Source of the DNA: Roseicyclus persicicus
GTDB taxonomy: Bacteria > Pseudomonadota > Alphaproteobacteria > Rhodobacterales > Rhodobacteraceae
Direction of reading: 5' to 3'
Length of the DNA: 64,000 bases
NCBI RefSeq assembly: GCF_012395815.1
Contig: NZ_JAAZQQ010000001.1
Coordinates: 124,001 to 188,000 of the forward strand
Each line of letters opens with the position of its first letter. The stretch's first letter is position 1. Below, piece by piece: positions 56,986-64,000 of the stretch. The notes under the pieces were generated by a model. The model was given only the letters and a program-made list of their open reading frames with translations. It had not been told where the DNA came from and did no database searches. Both the position numbers and the translations under genes were made by a program.

Positions 56986-57831
56986 CTATCGCGCCGCGCG
57001 GAGCGTCAGGGTGGCCAGCCCCGAGGCCAGCAGGATGGCGAGGCCGAGGAGGGTGAGCCCGTCCGGCAGCGTGCCGAACACCGCCCAGCCAAAGGCCGTG
57101 GCGGCGATGAGCTGGGTGTAGACGAAGGGCGCAAGCCGCGAGGCCGGCGCCCTGCGCAGGGCGAGGATGAGGCACAGGTTGCCCAGCATCGACCCCAGCG
57201 CCGAGGCCAGCGTCAGCGCCGCCACCCGCGGCGTCACCTCGGGGATCGCGGGCAGGCCCAGCGGCGCCAGCAGCACCGCGCCCACCACCAGCTGGCTGAG
57301 AAGCAGCGCGCGCGGCCGGGCGAGGTCGGCCAGCCAGCGCGAGGCGGTGAGAAAGCCGCCGTAGAACAGCCCCGCCAGCACCGCGAAGCCGAGGCCGGGG
57401 GTCATGCCGAAGCCGGGTTTCACCACCAGGAGCACCCCGAGGAAGCCGAGGCCGAGCAGGGCGGCGCGCAGCCACGAGAAGCTTTCGCGCAGGAGCCAGA
57501 CCGACAGGAGCCACGCGACGATCGGCCCGACGAAGAAGGCGCCGAAGACGTTGGCGATGGGTTCCGTCCGCAGCGCGGTCAGGATCGACAGGATGCCCCC
57601 CGCGATCAGCGCGCCCCTGAGCCACACCCGCCAGTCGAGGAACAGCCGCGGCGGCACGATGTGGAGCACGAAGGGCAGCAGCAGCGCGGCGCCGAGGGCA
57701 AAGCGGCTCCAGGCGGTGAAGACCGGCGCGACGCCGCCCTCGACCATGAGCTTGCCCGCCGTGTCCCCCGCGGGGATCAGCGTCATCGCCAGCAGCATCA
57801 GGGGAAGGGCCCGCAGGGTCTCGGTGTGCAT
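56986..57831 (-). CDS. DMT family transporter (EamA)
   Basis: A 281-residue membrane protein with ten spans in two EamA repeats, starting ETLRALPLMLLAMTLIPAGDTAGKL. It is convergent with nadD, with only three bases between stops. The next gene upstream is divergent. Substrate unknown. It resembles the EamA proteins elsewhere in this window in length and topology but not closely in sequence. Confidence 0.85.
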   Translation of the reverse strand: MHTETLRALPLMLLAMTLIPAGDTAGKLMVEGGVAPVFTAWSRFALGAALLLPFVLHIVPPRLFLDWRVWLRGALIAGGILSILTALRTEPIANVFGAFFVGPIVAWLLSVWLLRESFSWLRAALLGLGFLGVLLVVKPGFGMTPGLGFAVLAGLFYGGFLTASRWLADLARPRALLLSQLVVGAVLLAPLGLPAIPEVTPRVAALTLASALGSMLGNLCLILALRRAPASRLAPFVYTQLIAATAFGWAVFGTLPDGLTLLGLAILLASGLATLTLRAAR

Positions 57832-57960
57832 GGGCCCTGCTATCCCATTGCCGGGCCGCCGGAAAGCCGGCGTTCACGCAGGCTTGAGGGGCCGAATCCC
57901 TTGAGTGGAAGGGGGCGCTGGGGTTTAGTGACGGGCGGAATTGAGACAAACGGCCTTTTC

Positions 57961-59442
57961 ATGCTGTCGCGACGTGTATTCCTGTCGGGGACGGCGAGCC
58001 TCGTTGCCGCGCCCGCGCTGGGCGCTGCGCTCGAGGCGTCGCTGCGGCCGCAGCTGCGGCCCGAGGGGCTGTTTCGGCGCGCGCTGCCCTCGGGCGCCGA
58101 GCTGGTGGCCGAGGCACGTCTGGGCGGGCGCGTCGGCTACGCCGTGGCCGATGCCGCGACCGGCGAGATCCTCGAGGTGTTCCACCCGCTGCTCGCGCTG
58201 CCGCCGGCTTCGGTCGCCAAGGCCGTGACCTGCGCCTACGGGCTCGACCGGCTGGGGCCGGGCTTCCGGTTCCGCACGCGGATCATGGCCGACGGGCCGC
58301 TGGCCGACGGGCGGCTGGACGGCGACCTGTGGCTGGTCGGCTCGGGCGACCCGCTGCTCGACACCGACACGCTGGCGCGGATGGTGGCCGACCTGGGCGC
58401 CACCGGGCTGCGCGAGGTGACGGGGCGGTTGCGGCTGGCGGCGGGCCCCTTGCCCGAGATCTTCGAGATCGACCCCGACCAGCCGGACCACGTGGGCTAC
58501 AACCCCGCGATCTCGGGGCTGAACCTGAACTTCAACCGGGTGCATTTCGAATGGGCGCGGACGGCGGGGGACTACACCGTCACCATGGACGCGCGGTCCG
58601 AGTCGCTGCGCCCCGCGGTGCAGATCGCGCGGATGCAGGTCGAGGAACGCGCGGTCCCCGTCTACACCTACGCGCAGGTCGAGGGGCGCGACCAGTGGAC
58701 GGTCGCCCGCGGCGCGCTGGGCGAGAACGGGGCGCGCTGGCTGCCGGTGCGCCGCCCCGCGGCCTACGTGGCCGAGGTGTTCGAGACGCTGGCCCGCGCC
58801 CAGGGCCTGCGCTTCAGCGGGGTCGAGACCGGCGGCGCGGTCCCCGACACGGCGCGGGTGCTGGTCGAGCACATCAGCGAGCCGCTGGAGGACATCCTGC
58901 GCGGCATGATGCGCTGGTCCACCAACCTGACCGCCGAGGTGGTGGGCCTGTTGTCGACGCAGGCGGGCGGCGGCCAGCCCGCCGACCTGGCAAGCTCGGG
59001 CGCGGCCATGTCGGACTGGCTGCGCGCGCGGTCGGGCGCCCGGCAGGCCGCCTTCGTGGATCATTCGGGGCTGGGCGACCGCAGCCGTATCCGCGCCCAT
59101 GACATGGTGCTGGCGCTGGTCGCGGCGGGGCCGAACGGGTTGTTGCGGCGGCTGATGCGCGACATCCCGATGCTGGACGAGCGCGGCAACGTCATCGCCG
59201 ACCACCCGGTGCAGGTCGTGGCCAAGACCGGCACGCTGAACTTCGTGTCGTCGCTGGCCGGCTACGCCCGCACGCCCGGCGGCCGCGACCTTGCCTTCGG
59301 CATCTTCTGCGCCGACACCGACCGCCGCGCCACGCTGACCGAGGAACAGCGCGAGCGCCCTGACGGCGCCCGCCCCTACAACGCCCGCGCCAAGCGCCTG
59401 CAGCAGCGCCTGATCGAGCGCTGGGCGGTGATGTACCGCTAG
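57961..59442 (+). CDS. dacB: D-alanyl-D-alanine carboxypeptidase/endopeptidase (S13, DacB-like)
   Basis: A 493-residue periplasmic peptidase of the PBP4 (S13) type that trims or cleaves peptidoglycan crosslinks. The N-terminal RRVFLSGTASLVAAPALG looks like a Tat-type or Sec signal. The Ser-x-x-Lys nucleophile is in LPPASVAKAVTCAYGL near residue 80, the Ser-x-Asn motif in RWSTNLTAEVVG near 320, and KTGTLNFVSSLAG near 421. The ATG at 57961 begins the signal peptide directly; no ribosome site is obvious. Confidence 0.9.
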   Translation: MLSRRVFLSGTASLVAAPALGAALEASLRPQLRPEGLFRRALPSGAELVAEARLGGRVGYAVADAATGEILEVFHPLLALPPASVAKAVTCAYGLDRLGPGFRFRTRIMADGPLADGRLDGDLWLVGSGDPLLDTDTLARMVADLGATGLREVTGRLRLAAGPLPEIFEIDPDQPDHVGYNPAISGLNLNFNRVHFEWARTAGDYTVTMDARSESLRPAVQIARMQVEERAVPVYTYAQVEGRDQWTVARGALGENGARWLPVRRPAAYVAEVFETLARAQGLRFSGVETGGAVPDTARVLVEHISEPLEDILRGMMRWSTNLTAEVVGLLSTQAGGGQPADLASSGAAMSDWLRARSGARQAAFVDHSGLGDRSRIRAHDMVLALVAAGPNGLLRRLMRDIPMLDERGNVIADHPVQVVAKTGTLNFVSSLAGYARTPGGRDLAFGIFCADTDRRATLTEEQRERPDGARPYNARAKRLQQRLIERWAVMYR

Positions 59443-59538
59443 GCTCCGACTGTCACGAAACCGAAACGCGGCTGTCATCCGCCCGTCGTGCCCGTGCGGC
59501 ATGGGGGGCGCGCTGCACATCCCCTTCGGAGACCGTCG

Positions 59539-61698
59539 ATGCAAACCCGCTCGCTGATGCTGACCTCGGCGCTGGCCCTCGTGGCCGCCGTGCCTGCCCT
59601 TGCGCAGGAGATGACCTTCAACCGGATCGCCTCGTTCCCCGTCGCGCTGAACACGCCCGACGCCGAGGAGACCTCGGCCGAGATCATCGCCGCCACCGGC
59701 GACGGCATGACGCTGGTCTATTCCGACAGCCCGGCGGGCGTGATCGGCTTCATCGACATCACCGACCCGGCGGCCCCCGTCGCGGCCGGCACCTTCGCCC
59801 TGCCCGCCGGCGAACCCACCGCGGTGTCGGCGCTGGGCCAGACCGTGTTCGTGGCCGAGAACACCTCCGAGGGCTTCACCAGCCCCTCCGGCGTCCTGCA
59901 CGCGATCGACGCCGGCACCCGCGCGGTGATCGCCTCCTGCGACCTCGGCGGCCAGCCCGACAGCACGGCCGTCGCGCCGGACGGCAGCTTCATCACCGTC
60001 GCCATCGAGAACCAGCGCGACGAGGATGCGGGCGACGGCCGCGTCCCGCAGATGCCGGCGGGCCATCTTGTCATCCAGCCGCTGGGCGATGGCGGCGCGA
60101 TGGACTGCGCCGCGCAGATCCGGGTGGACCTGACCGGGCTCGCCGGCATCGCGCCCGAGGACCCGGAGCCGGAATTCGTGGACGTGAACGCGGCCGGCGA
60201 CATCGCCGTGACCCTGCAGGAGAACAACCACATCGTCGTCGTCTCGTCGGCCGGCGAGGTTCTGAGCCATTTCCCGGCCGGCACCGTCTCGCTCGAGGGC
60301 GTGGACACCGAGGAGGAGGGCGCGCTGACCTTCGACGGCCAGCTCACCGACCTGCCGCGCGAGCCAGACGCGCTGCAATGGATCGACGCCGACCATCTCG
60401 TCGTCGCCAACGAGGGCGACATGGACGGCGGCACCCGCGGCTTTACCGTGTTCCACCGCGACGGGACCGTGGTGTTCGAGAGCGGGCTGGCCTTTGAATA
60501 CGCCGTGGCCGAGATCGGGCACTACCCCGAGGCCCGGTCGGGCAACAAGGGCGTGGAGCCCGAGGGGATGGAGGTCGCCGTGTTCGGCGGCGTGCCGATG
60601 ATGTTCCTGTTGTCCGAGCGCGGCTCGGTCGTGGGCGTCTACGACATGACCGACCCCGCCGCGCCCGTGCTGGCGCAGCTCCTGCCCTCGGGGATCTCGC
60701 CCGAAGGCGCCATCGCCATCCCGGGCCGCAACCTGATCGCCACCGCGAACGAGTTCGACGGGCGCGAGGACGGCGCGGCGCCGGCCCACGTCATGATCTA
60801 CGAGTATCAGCAGGCCCCCGCCGCCTACCCGCACCTGACCAGCGCCGGCACCGACGGGCTGATCGGCTGGGGCGCGATCTCGGGGCAGGTGATGGCCGAG
60901 GACGGCACGATCTACGCCGTGTCCGACAGCTTCTACGGGATGCAGCCCACCATCTTCCACATCGACGTGAGCCAGACCCCCGCCCGCATCGTCGACGCGA
61001 TCCGCGTGACGCGCGAGGGGCAGCCGGCGCAGCTGATGGACATGGAGGGCATCGCGCTGGACGGCGAGGGCGGGTTCTGGGTCGCGTCCGAGGGGCGCTC
61101 CGACCGGCTGGTGCCGCACGCGATCTACCACATCGGGGCCGATGGCGCGATCGAGGACGCCATCGCGCTGCCCGAGGAGCTGCTGGCGGTGGAAACCCGC
61201 TTCGGCTTCGAGGGGATCACGCGGGTGGGCGACATGCTGTATCTCGCGGTGCAGCGCCCCTGGCGCGACGACCCGGCGCACCACGCCAAGGTGCTGGGCT
61301 ACGACCTGGAGACCGAGGAGTGGTCGGTCATCCACTACCCGCTGACCGAACCCGCCACCGGCTGGGTCGGCCTGTCGGAGATCGTGGCGCATGGCGACCA
61401 CCTCTACTTCGTGGAACGCGACAACCAGCTGGCGGGCGCGGCGGTGACCAAGCTCATCACCCGGGTGCCGCTGTCGGCGATGGAGGGCATGGTGGCGCTG
61501 GGCGAACCCCCCGCGGTGCTGGCGCCCGAGGTGGTGGTGGACCTTCTGCCCTACCTGACCTCCACCGGCGGCTACGTGCTCGACAAGGTCGAGGGGCTGG
61601 CCATCGCGGCGGACGGCACGATGTGGGTCTCGACCGACAACGACGGTGTCGACGACCACTCCGGCGAGACGATGTTCTTCGCGATCCCGCCGATGTGA
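59539..61698 (+). CDS. Secreted esterase-like phytase family protein
   Basis: A 719-residue exported protein. The signal peptide QTRSLMLTSALALVAAVPA ends near ALAQE. The N-terminal 430 residues form repetitive beta segments typical of a beta-propeller, with GFIDITDPAAPV and VYDMTDPAAPVLAQLLPSG repeats (choice-of-anchor I-like). The C-terminal part from about residue 440 (LIGWGAISGQVMAEDGTIYAVSD, MDMEGIALDGEGGFWVASEG, GFEGITRVGDMLYLAVQRP) matches the PF13449 esterase-like phytase domain. Possibly phosphate scavenging; no pho box was identified. Confidence 0.87.
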   Translation: MQTRSLMLTSALALVAAVPALAQEMTFNRIASFPVALNTPDAEETSAEIIAATGDGMTLVYSDSPAGVIGFIDITDPAAPVAAGTFALPAGEPTAVSALGQTVFVAENTSEGFTSPSGVLHAIDAGTRAVIASCDLGGQPDSTAVAPDGSFITVAIENQRDEDAGDGRVPQMPAGHLVIQPLGDGGAMDCAAQIRVDLTGLAGIAPEDPEPEFVDVNAAGDIAVTLQENNHIVVVSSAGEVLSHFPAGTVSLEGVDTEEEGALTFDGQLTDLPREPDALQWIDADHLVVANEGDMDGGTRGFTVFHRDGTVVFESGLAFEYAVAEIGHYPEARSGNKGVEPEGMEVAVFGGVPMMFLLSERGSVVGVYDMTDPAAPVLAQLLPSGISPEGAIAIPGRNLIATANEFDGREDGAAPAHVMIYEYQQAPAAYPHLTSAGTDGLIGWGAISGQVMAEDGTIYAVSDSFYGMQPTIFHIDVSQTPARIVDAIRVTREGQPAQLMDMEGIALDGEGGFWVASEGRSDRLVPHAIYHIGADGAIEDAIALPEELLAVETRFGFEGITRVGDMLYLAVQRPWRDDPAHHAKVLGYDLETEEWSVIHYPLTEPATGWVGLSEIVAHGDHLYFVERDNQLAGAAVTKLITRVPLSAMEGMVALGEPPAVLAPEVVVDLLPYLTSTGGYVLDKVEGLAIAADGTMWVSTDNDGVDDHSGETMFFAIPPM

Positions 61699-61780
61699 GA
61701 TTTTCCGCGGTCCCGCCCGCGCGGGGCCGCCCCACGGCATTTCACCGCCCCGATTTCTCGGTTCGCATTTCAGCAACGAT

Positions 61781-61808
61781 CCCCCTGCGGCCCGTCCGCA
61801 GGGGGTTT
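61781..61808 (+). terminator. Terminator after phytase-like gene
   Basis: A perfect 10-bp stem (CCCCCTGCGG and CCGCAGGGGG) with a 5-base loop followed by TTTTCG. It also faces the convergent LysR gene, whose stop is at 61812. Confidence 0.85.
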
Positions 61809-61811
61809 TCG

Positions 61812-62684
61812 TCAGCCGGGGGTCAGCCCCTCGGCCAGCCGGTCGAACACCAGCCGGATGCGGCGCGACGAGTGCAGTTCCCGGTGCGCGGCGAGCCAGA
61901 CCGGGAAGGTGACGAGCGGCGGCGCGCCGGGCTGGGCGCGGACGAGCAGCGGGTCGGGGTCGCCGACCCAGACCGGCAGGGCGGCGACGCCTAGGCCCGC
62001 GCGGGCCAGCGCCAGCTGCGTGTGGCTGTCCTCGGACAGGAGCGGGAAGGCGTCGGGCGGCAGGTCGAGGGCCCGCTGCGCAAGCATCCCGCGGTAGGTG
62101 TCGGCGAGGTCGAAGCCGATGAAGGGCAGCGTCTCGACCGGGCCTTGCGCCAGCAGCGCGGGCGTGGCGTAGAGCGCGGCCTCGTCCTCGCGGATCAGCC
62201 GCGCGGTCAGGTCGGGCTGGTCGGGGCGGGCGTGGCGGATGGCGATGTCGGCCTCGCGCCGCATCAGGTCGCGGATCGCGTTGGTGGCGACGACCTGGAC
62301 CTGCAGCGCCGGCGCCTCGGCCCGGATCCGGGCGAGGATCGGCGGCAGAAGCTCCGAGGCGTAGAGGTGCGAGGCGGTGATGGTCACCGTCCCCGCGATG
62401 TCCTGCGACTGGCCCGAGGCGACGCGCGCGGTGGCCTCGGCGGCCTCGGCCATGCGGCGCAGGGGCTCGATCAGGTGCAGCCCGGCCTCGGTCAGCTCCA
62501 TCCGCTTGCCGGCGCGGGTGAAGAGGGTCACGCCCAGTTCCTCCTCCAGCGCGCTGACCTGCCGGCCCAGCGTGGGCTGCGTCAGCCCCAGCGCCCGGGC
62601 CGCGGCGGACAGCGAGCCGGTCTCGGCGGTGGCCACAACCGCGCGGGCGCGGTTCCAGTCAAAGGTCAGGTGGGCCCAATCCAT
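61812..62684 (-). CDS. LysR family transcriptional regulator
   Basis: A 290-residue LysR-type regulator. The N-terminal winged helix spans residues about 7-66 (RAVVATAETGSLSAAARALGLTQPTLGRQVSALEE). The effector domain follows from about residue 90 (VTITASHLYASELLPPILARI). It is divergent from the dehydrogenase gene across about 100 AT-richer bases, the standard LysR-target layout, so it probably controls that gene. Confidence 0.92.
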   Translation of the reverse strand: MDWAHLTFDWNRARAVVATAETGSLSAAARALGLTQPTLGRQVSALEEELGVTLFTRAGKRMELTEAGLHLIEPLRRMAEAAEATARVASGQSQDIAGTVTITASHLYASELLPPILARIRAEAPALQVQVVATNAIRDLMRREADIAIRHARPDQPDLTARLIREDEAALYATPALLAQGPVETLPFIGFDLADTYRGMLAQRALDLPPDAFPLLSEDSHTQLALARAGLGVAALPVWVGDPDPLLVRAQPGAPPLVTFPVWLAAHRELHSSRRIRLVFDRLAEGLTPG

Positions 62685-62785
62685 GCGAAATCGTATGGAT
62701 ATTCTGCGGATTTCGTCAATTCAATTGAGGTCTCTGCATGGGTAGATCTGGCACCACCCACGGAACACCCCACGGAGGCCCAGAG

Positions 62786-63781
62786 ATGAAAGCTGCGATC
62801 AACACCCGTTACGGAGGCCCCGAGGTCGTGAGCCTCGCCGAGATCCCCCGCCCGCGCCCCGGCAAGGGCGAGGTGCTGGTGCGCGTCGCCGCCGCCGGCG
62901 TCACCACCGCCGACTGGCGCCTGCGCGCCGCGGCCTTTCCCGGCGCGATCATGGCGACGGTCGGCCGGCTGATGTTCGGCCTTTTCCGGCCGCGCAACCC
63001 GGTGCTCGGCAGCGACTACGCGGGCACCGTGGTCGAGGTGGGCAAGGGCGTCACCGACTTTGCCCCCGGCGACCGCGTCTATGGTTTCAGCGGCGGCGGG
63101 GCGCACGCGGAATACCTCGTCGCCAAGGCCGGCGGCGCCATCGCGCCCTTGCCCGCGGGCCTGTCGGATGCCGAGGCGGCGGCGCTGCCCTTCGGCGGGC
63201 AGACAGCGCTGGAATTCCTCGGCCGCTTCGCCGCGGTGAAGCCGGGCGAGCGGGTGCTGGTGCTGGGCGCCTCGGGCGGTGTCGGCGTCTACGCGGTGCA
63301 GGTCGCCCGCGCGCTGGGCGCCGAGGTGACCGGCGTGGCGAGCGGCGGCAACCTTGCCCTGGTCGAAAGCCTGGGCGCGGCGCACACCGTCGACTACCGA
63401 AAAACCGACCCCGCCGGCCTGACCGGGCCCTACGACGTGGTCTTCGACACCATCGGCGCGCTGGACTACGCCCGCGCCGCGCCGATGCTGGCGCCGGGCG
63501 GGCGCTTCGTGCCGCTGACCTACGGGCTCCGCGACGTCTGGCTTGGCCGCAAGGCGAAGCGCAACGGGCACCGGCAGATCGTGGCCGTGAACGGCGACAG
63601 CCGCGAGGGGCTGGACCGGCTGTCGGACATGGTGGCGGCGGGGCAGCTTCGGCCGGTGATCGACCGGGTCTACCCGTTCGAGGCGATCCGCGAGGCCCAT
63701 GCCCATGTCGACAGCCGCCGCCGCAAGGGCGCGGTGATCGTGACGATCGAGCCGGGCAAGGCGCAGCTGAAGGTCGCGTGA
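62786..63781 (+). CDS. Zinc-independent NAD(P)-dependent alcohol dehydrogenase (quinone oxidoreductase-like)
   Basis: A 331-residue medium-chain dehydrogenase/reductase. The GroES-like catalytic part has GSDYAGTVVEVGKGVTDF and no cysteine zinc-lobe set, so it is a zinc-less member. The nucleotide-binding motif is VLGASGGVGVYAVQVARALG near residue 155. The group reduces quinones or enones. The ATG at 62786 follows CAGAG and matches the family N-terminus MKAAINTRYGGPE. It is probably the target of the divergent LysR regulator. Confidence 0.88.
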   Translation: MKAAINTRYGGPEVVSLAEIPRPRPGKGEVLVRVAAAGVTTADWRLRAAAFPGAIMATVGRLMFGLFRPRNPVLGSDYAGTVVEVGKGVTDFAPGDRVYGFSGGGAHAEYLVAKAGGAIAPLPAGLSDAEAAALPFGGQTALEFLGRFAAVKPGERVLVLGASGGVGVYAVQVARALGAEVTGVASGGNLALVESLGAAHTVDYRKTDPAGLTGPYDVVFDTIGALDYARAAPMLAPGGRFVPLTYGLRDVWLGRKAKRNGHRQIVAVNGDSREGLDRLSDMVAAGQLRPVIDRVYPFEAIREAHAHVDSRRRKGAVIVTIEPGKAQLKVA

Positions 63782-63787
63782 CGGCCC

Positions 63788-64000
63788 TCAGAGCCGGATC
63801 ACGAAATCCTTGCGGGTGGTCTCGACCACCTCCCAGGTGCCGGTGAAGCCGGGGCGGATGACCCAGGCGTCGCCGGCCCGGAGCGTCACCGGCGTGCCGC
63901 CCTCGGGCGTCAGGACCGAGACGCCGGCGGTGAGGCGGAAATATTCCCACTCGTCATAGACCACGCGCCACGTGCCGGGCGTCGATTCCCAGACGCCGCA
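63788..64000 (-). CDS. Cupin domain-containing protein, C-terminal part
   Basis: The frame is open to the right edge, so the start lies outside; 70 residues are visible. The sequence runs CGVWESTPGTWRV, then a beta-rich block EYFRLTAGVSVLTPEGGTPV, and AGDAWVIRPGFTGTWEVVE. The Gly-Asp-Ala-Trp-Val-Ile-Arg-Pro-Gly turn is the second cupin motif of the DUF861 (Cupin_3) group. Function unknown. Confidence 0.78.
   Translation of the reverse strand, partial: CGVWESTPGTWRVVYDEWEYFRLTAGVSVLTPEGGTPVTLRAGDAWVIRPGFTGTWEVVETTRKDFVIRL

Noticed and set aside
57925-61776. Long minus-strand frame opposite dacB and the phytase-like gene
   Set aside because: Antisense to two genes with clear signal peptides and motifs; its composition is low-complexity and it has no recognisable domain.

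Overview
The window is a single high-GC stretch of what looks like a chromosome from a Rhodobacteraceae-type alphaproteobacterium. The evidence is compositional and syntenic: strong G/C third-position bias, the mreBCD-mrdA-rodA-ghrA order, a glycine-riboswitch gcvTHP operon, an iron-sulfur photolyase, a DUF1127 gene, and a capsule-export protein with the long N-terminal extension I associate with this family. There is no integrase, transposase, prophage module, CRISPR array or rRNA. Two tRNAs are present, tRNA-Pro(CGG) and tRNA-Gln(TTG).

Layout. 1-1324: the end of a DUF4198 protein and a toxin-antitoxin pair with a palindromic promoter. 1395-7044: leucine genes leuD and leuB with a membrane protein, a secreted endonuclease/phosphatase-fold protein, an SDR and a DMT exporter. 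7132-18536: tRNA-Pro, then a complete carbohydrate ABC importer operon (binding protein, two permeases, an argininosuccinate-lyase-family enzyme, ATPase) divergent from ROK regulator, PIG-L deacetylase and DMT transporter, followed by a SIS-domain sugar isomerase. I read this as an uncharacterised amino-sugar or glycoconjugate catabolic locus. 18642-22013: tRNA-Gln, kdsA and capsule export genes kpsE/kpsT-like. 22202-26390: nhaA, an ArsR-controlled permease, a uracil-DNA-glycosylase-like protein and SseB. 26507-33107: ghrA plus the cell-elongation operon. 33355-35112: leuA with a leucine leader peptide and an RNA structure able to mask the leuA ribosome binding site. 35198-44385: GST, SDR, FeS photolyase, 2OG-Fe(II) oxygenase, wrbA-like flavodoxin, MBL hydrolase, histidine kinase, metallopeptidase, gltX and a cyclotransferase. 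44465-49160: glycine riboswitch and gcvTHP. 49278-52162: secreted DUF4329 protein, small membrane protein, geranylgeranyl-reductase-family enzyme, trxC, cold-shock protein. 52521-54038: a lone AT-rich P-loop ATPase gene. 54041-64000: ettA, DUF1127, nadD, DMT transporter, D-Ala-D-Ala carboxypeptidase, phytase-like protein, LysR/dehydrogenase pair and a truncated cupin.

The items most worth attention are the leuA leader, which nests two perfect hairpins, one arm in the leucine codons and the other on the Shine-Dalgarno; the compositionally foreign ATPase gene; the ABC/lyase/PIG-L sugar locus; and a two-hairpin REP-like element found in inverted orientation on both sides of gcvP, with a decayed third copy near 26.4 kb.
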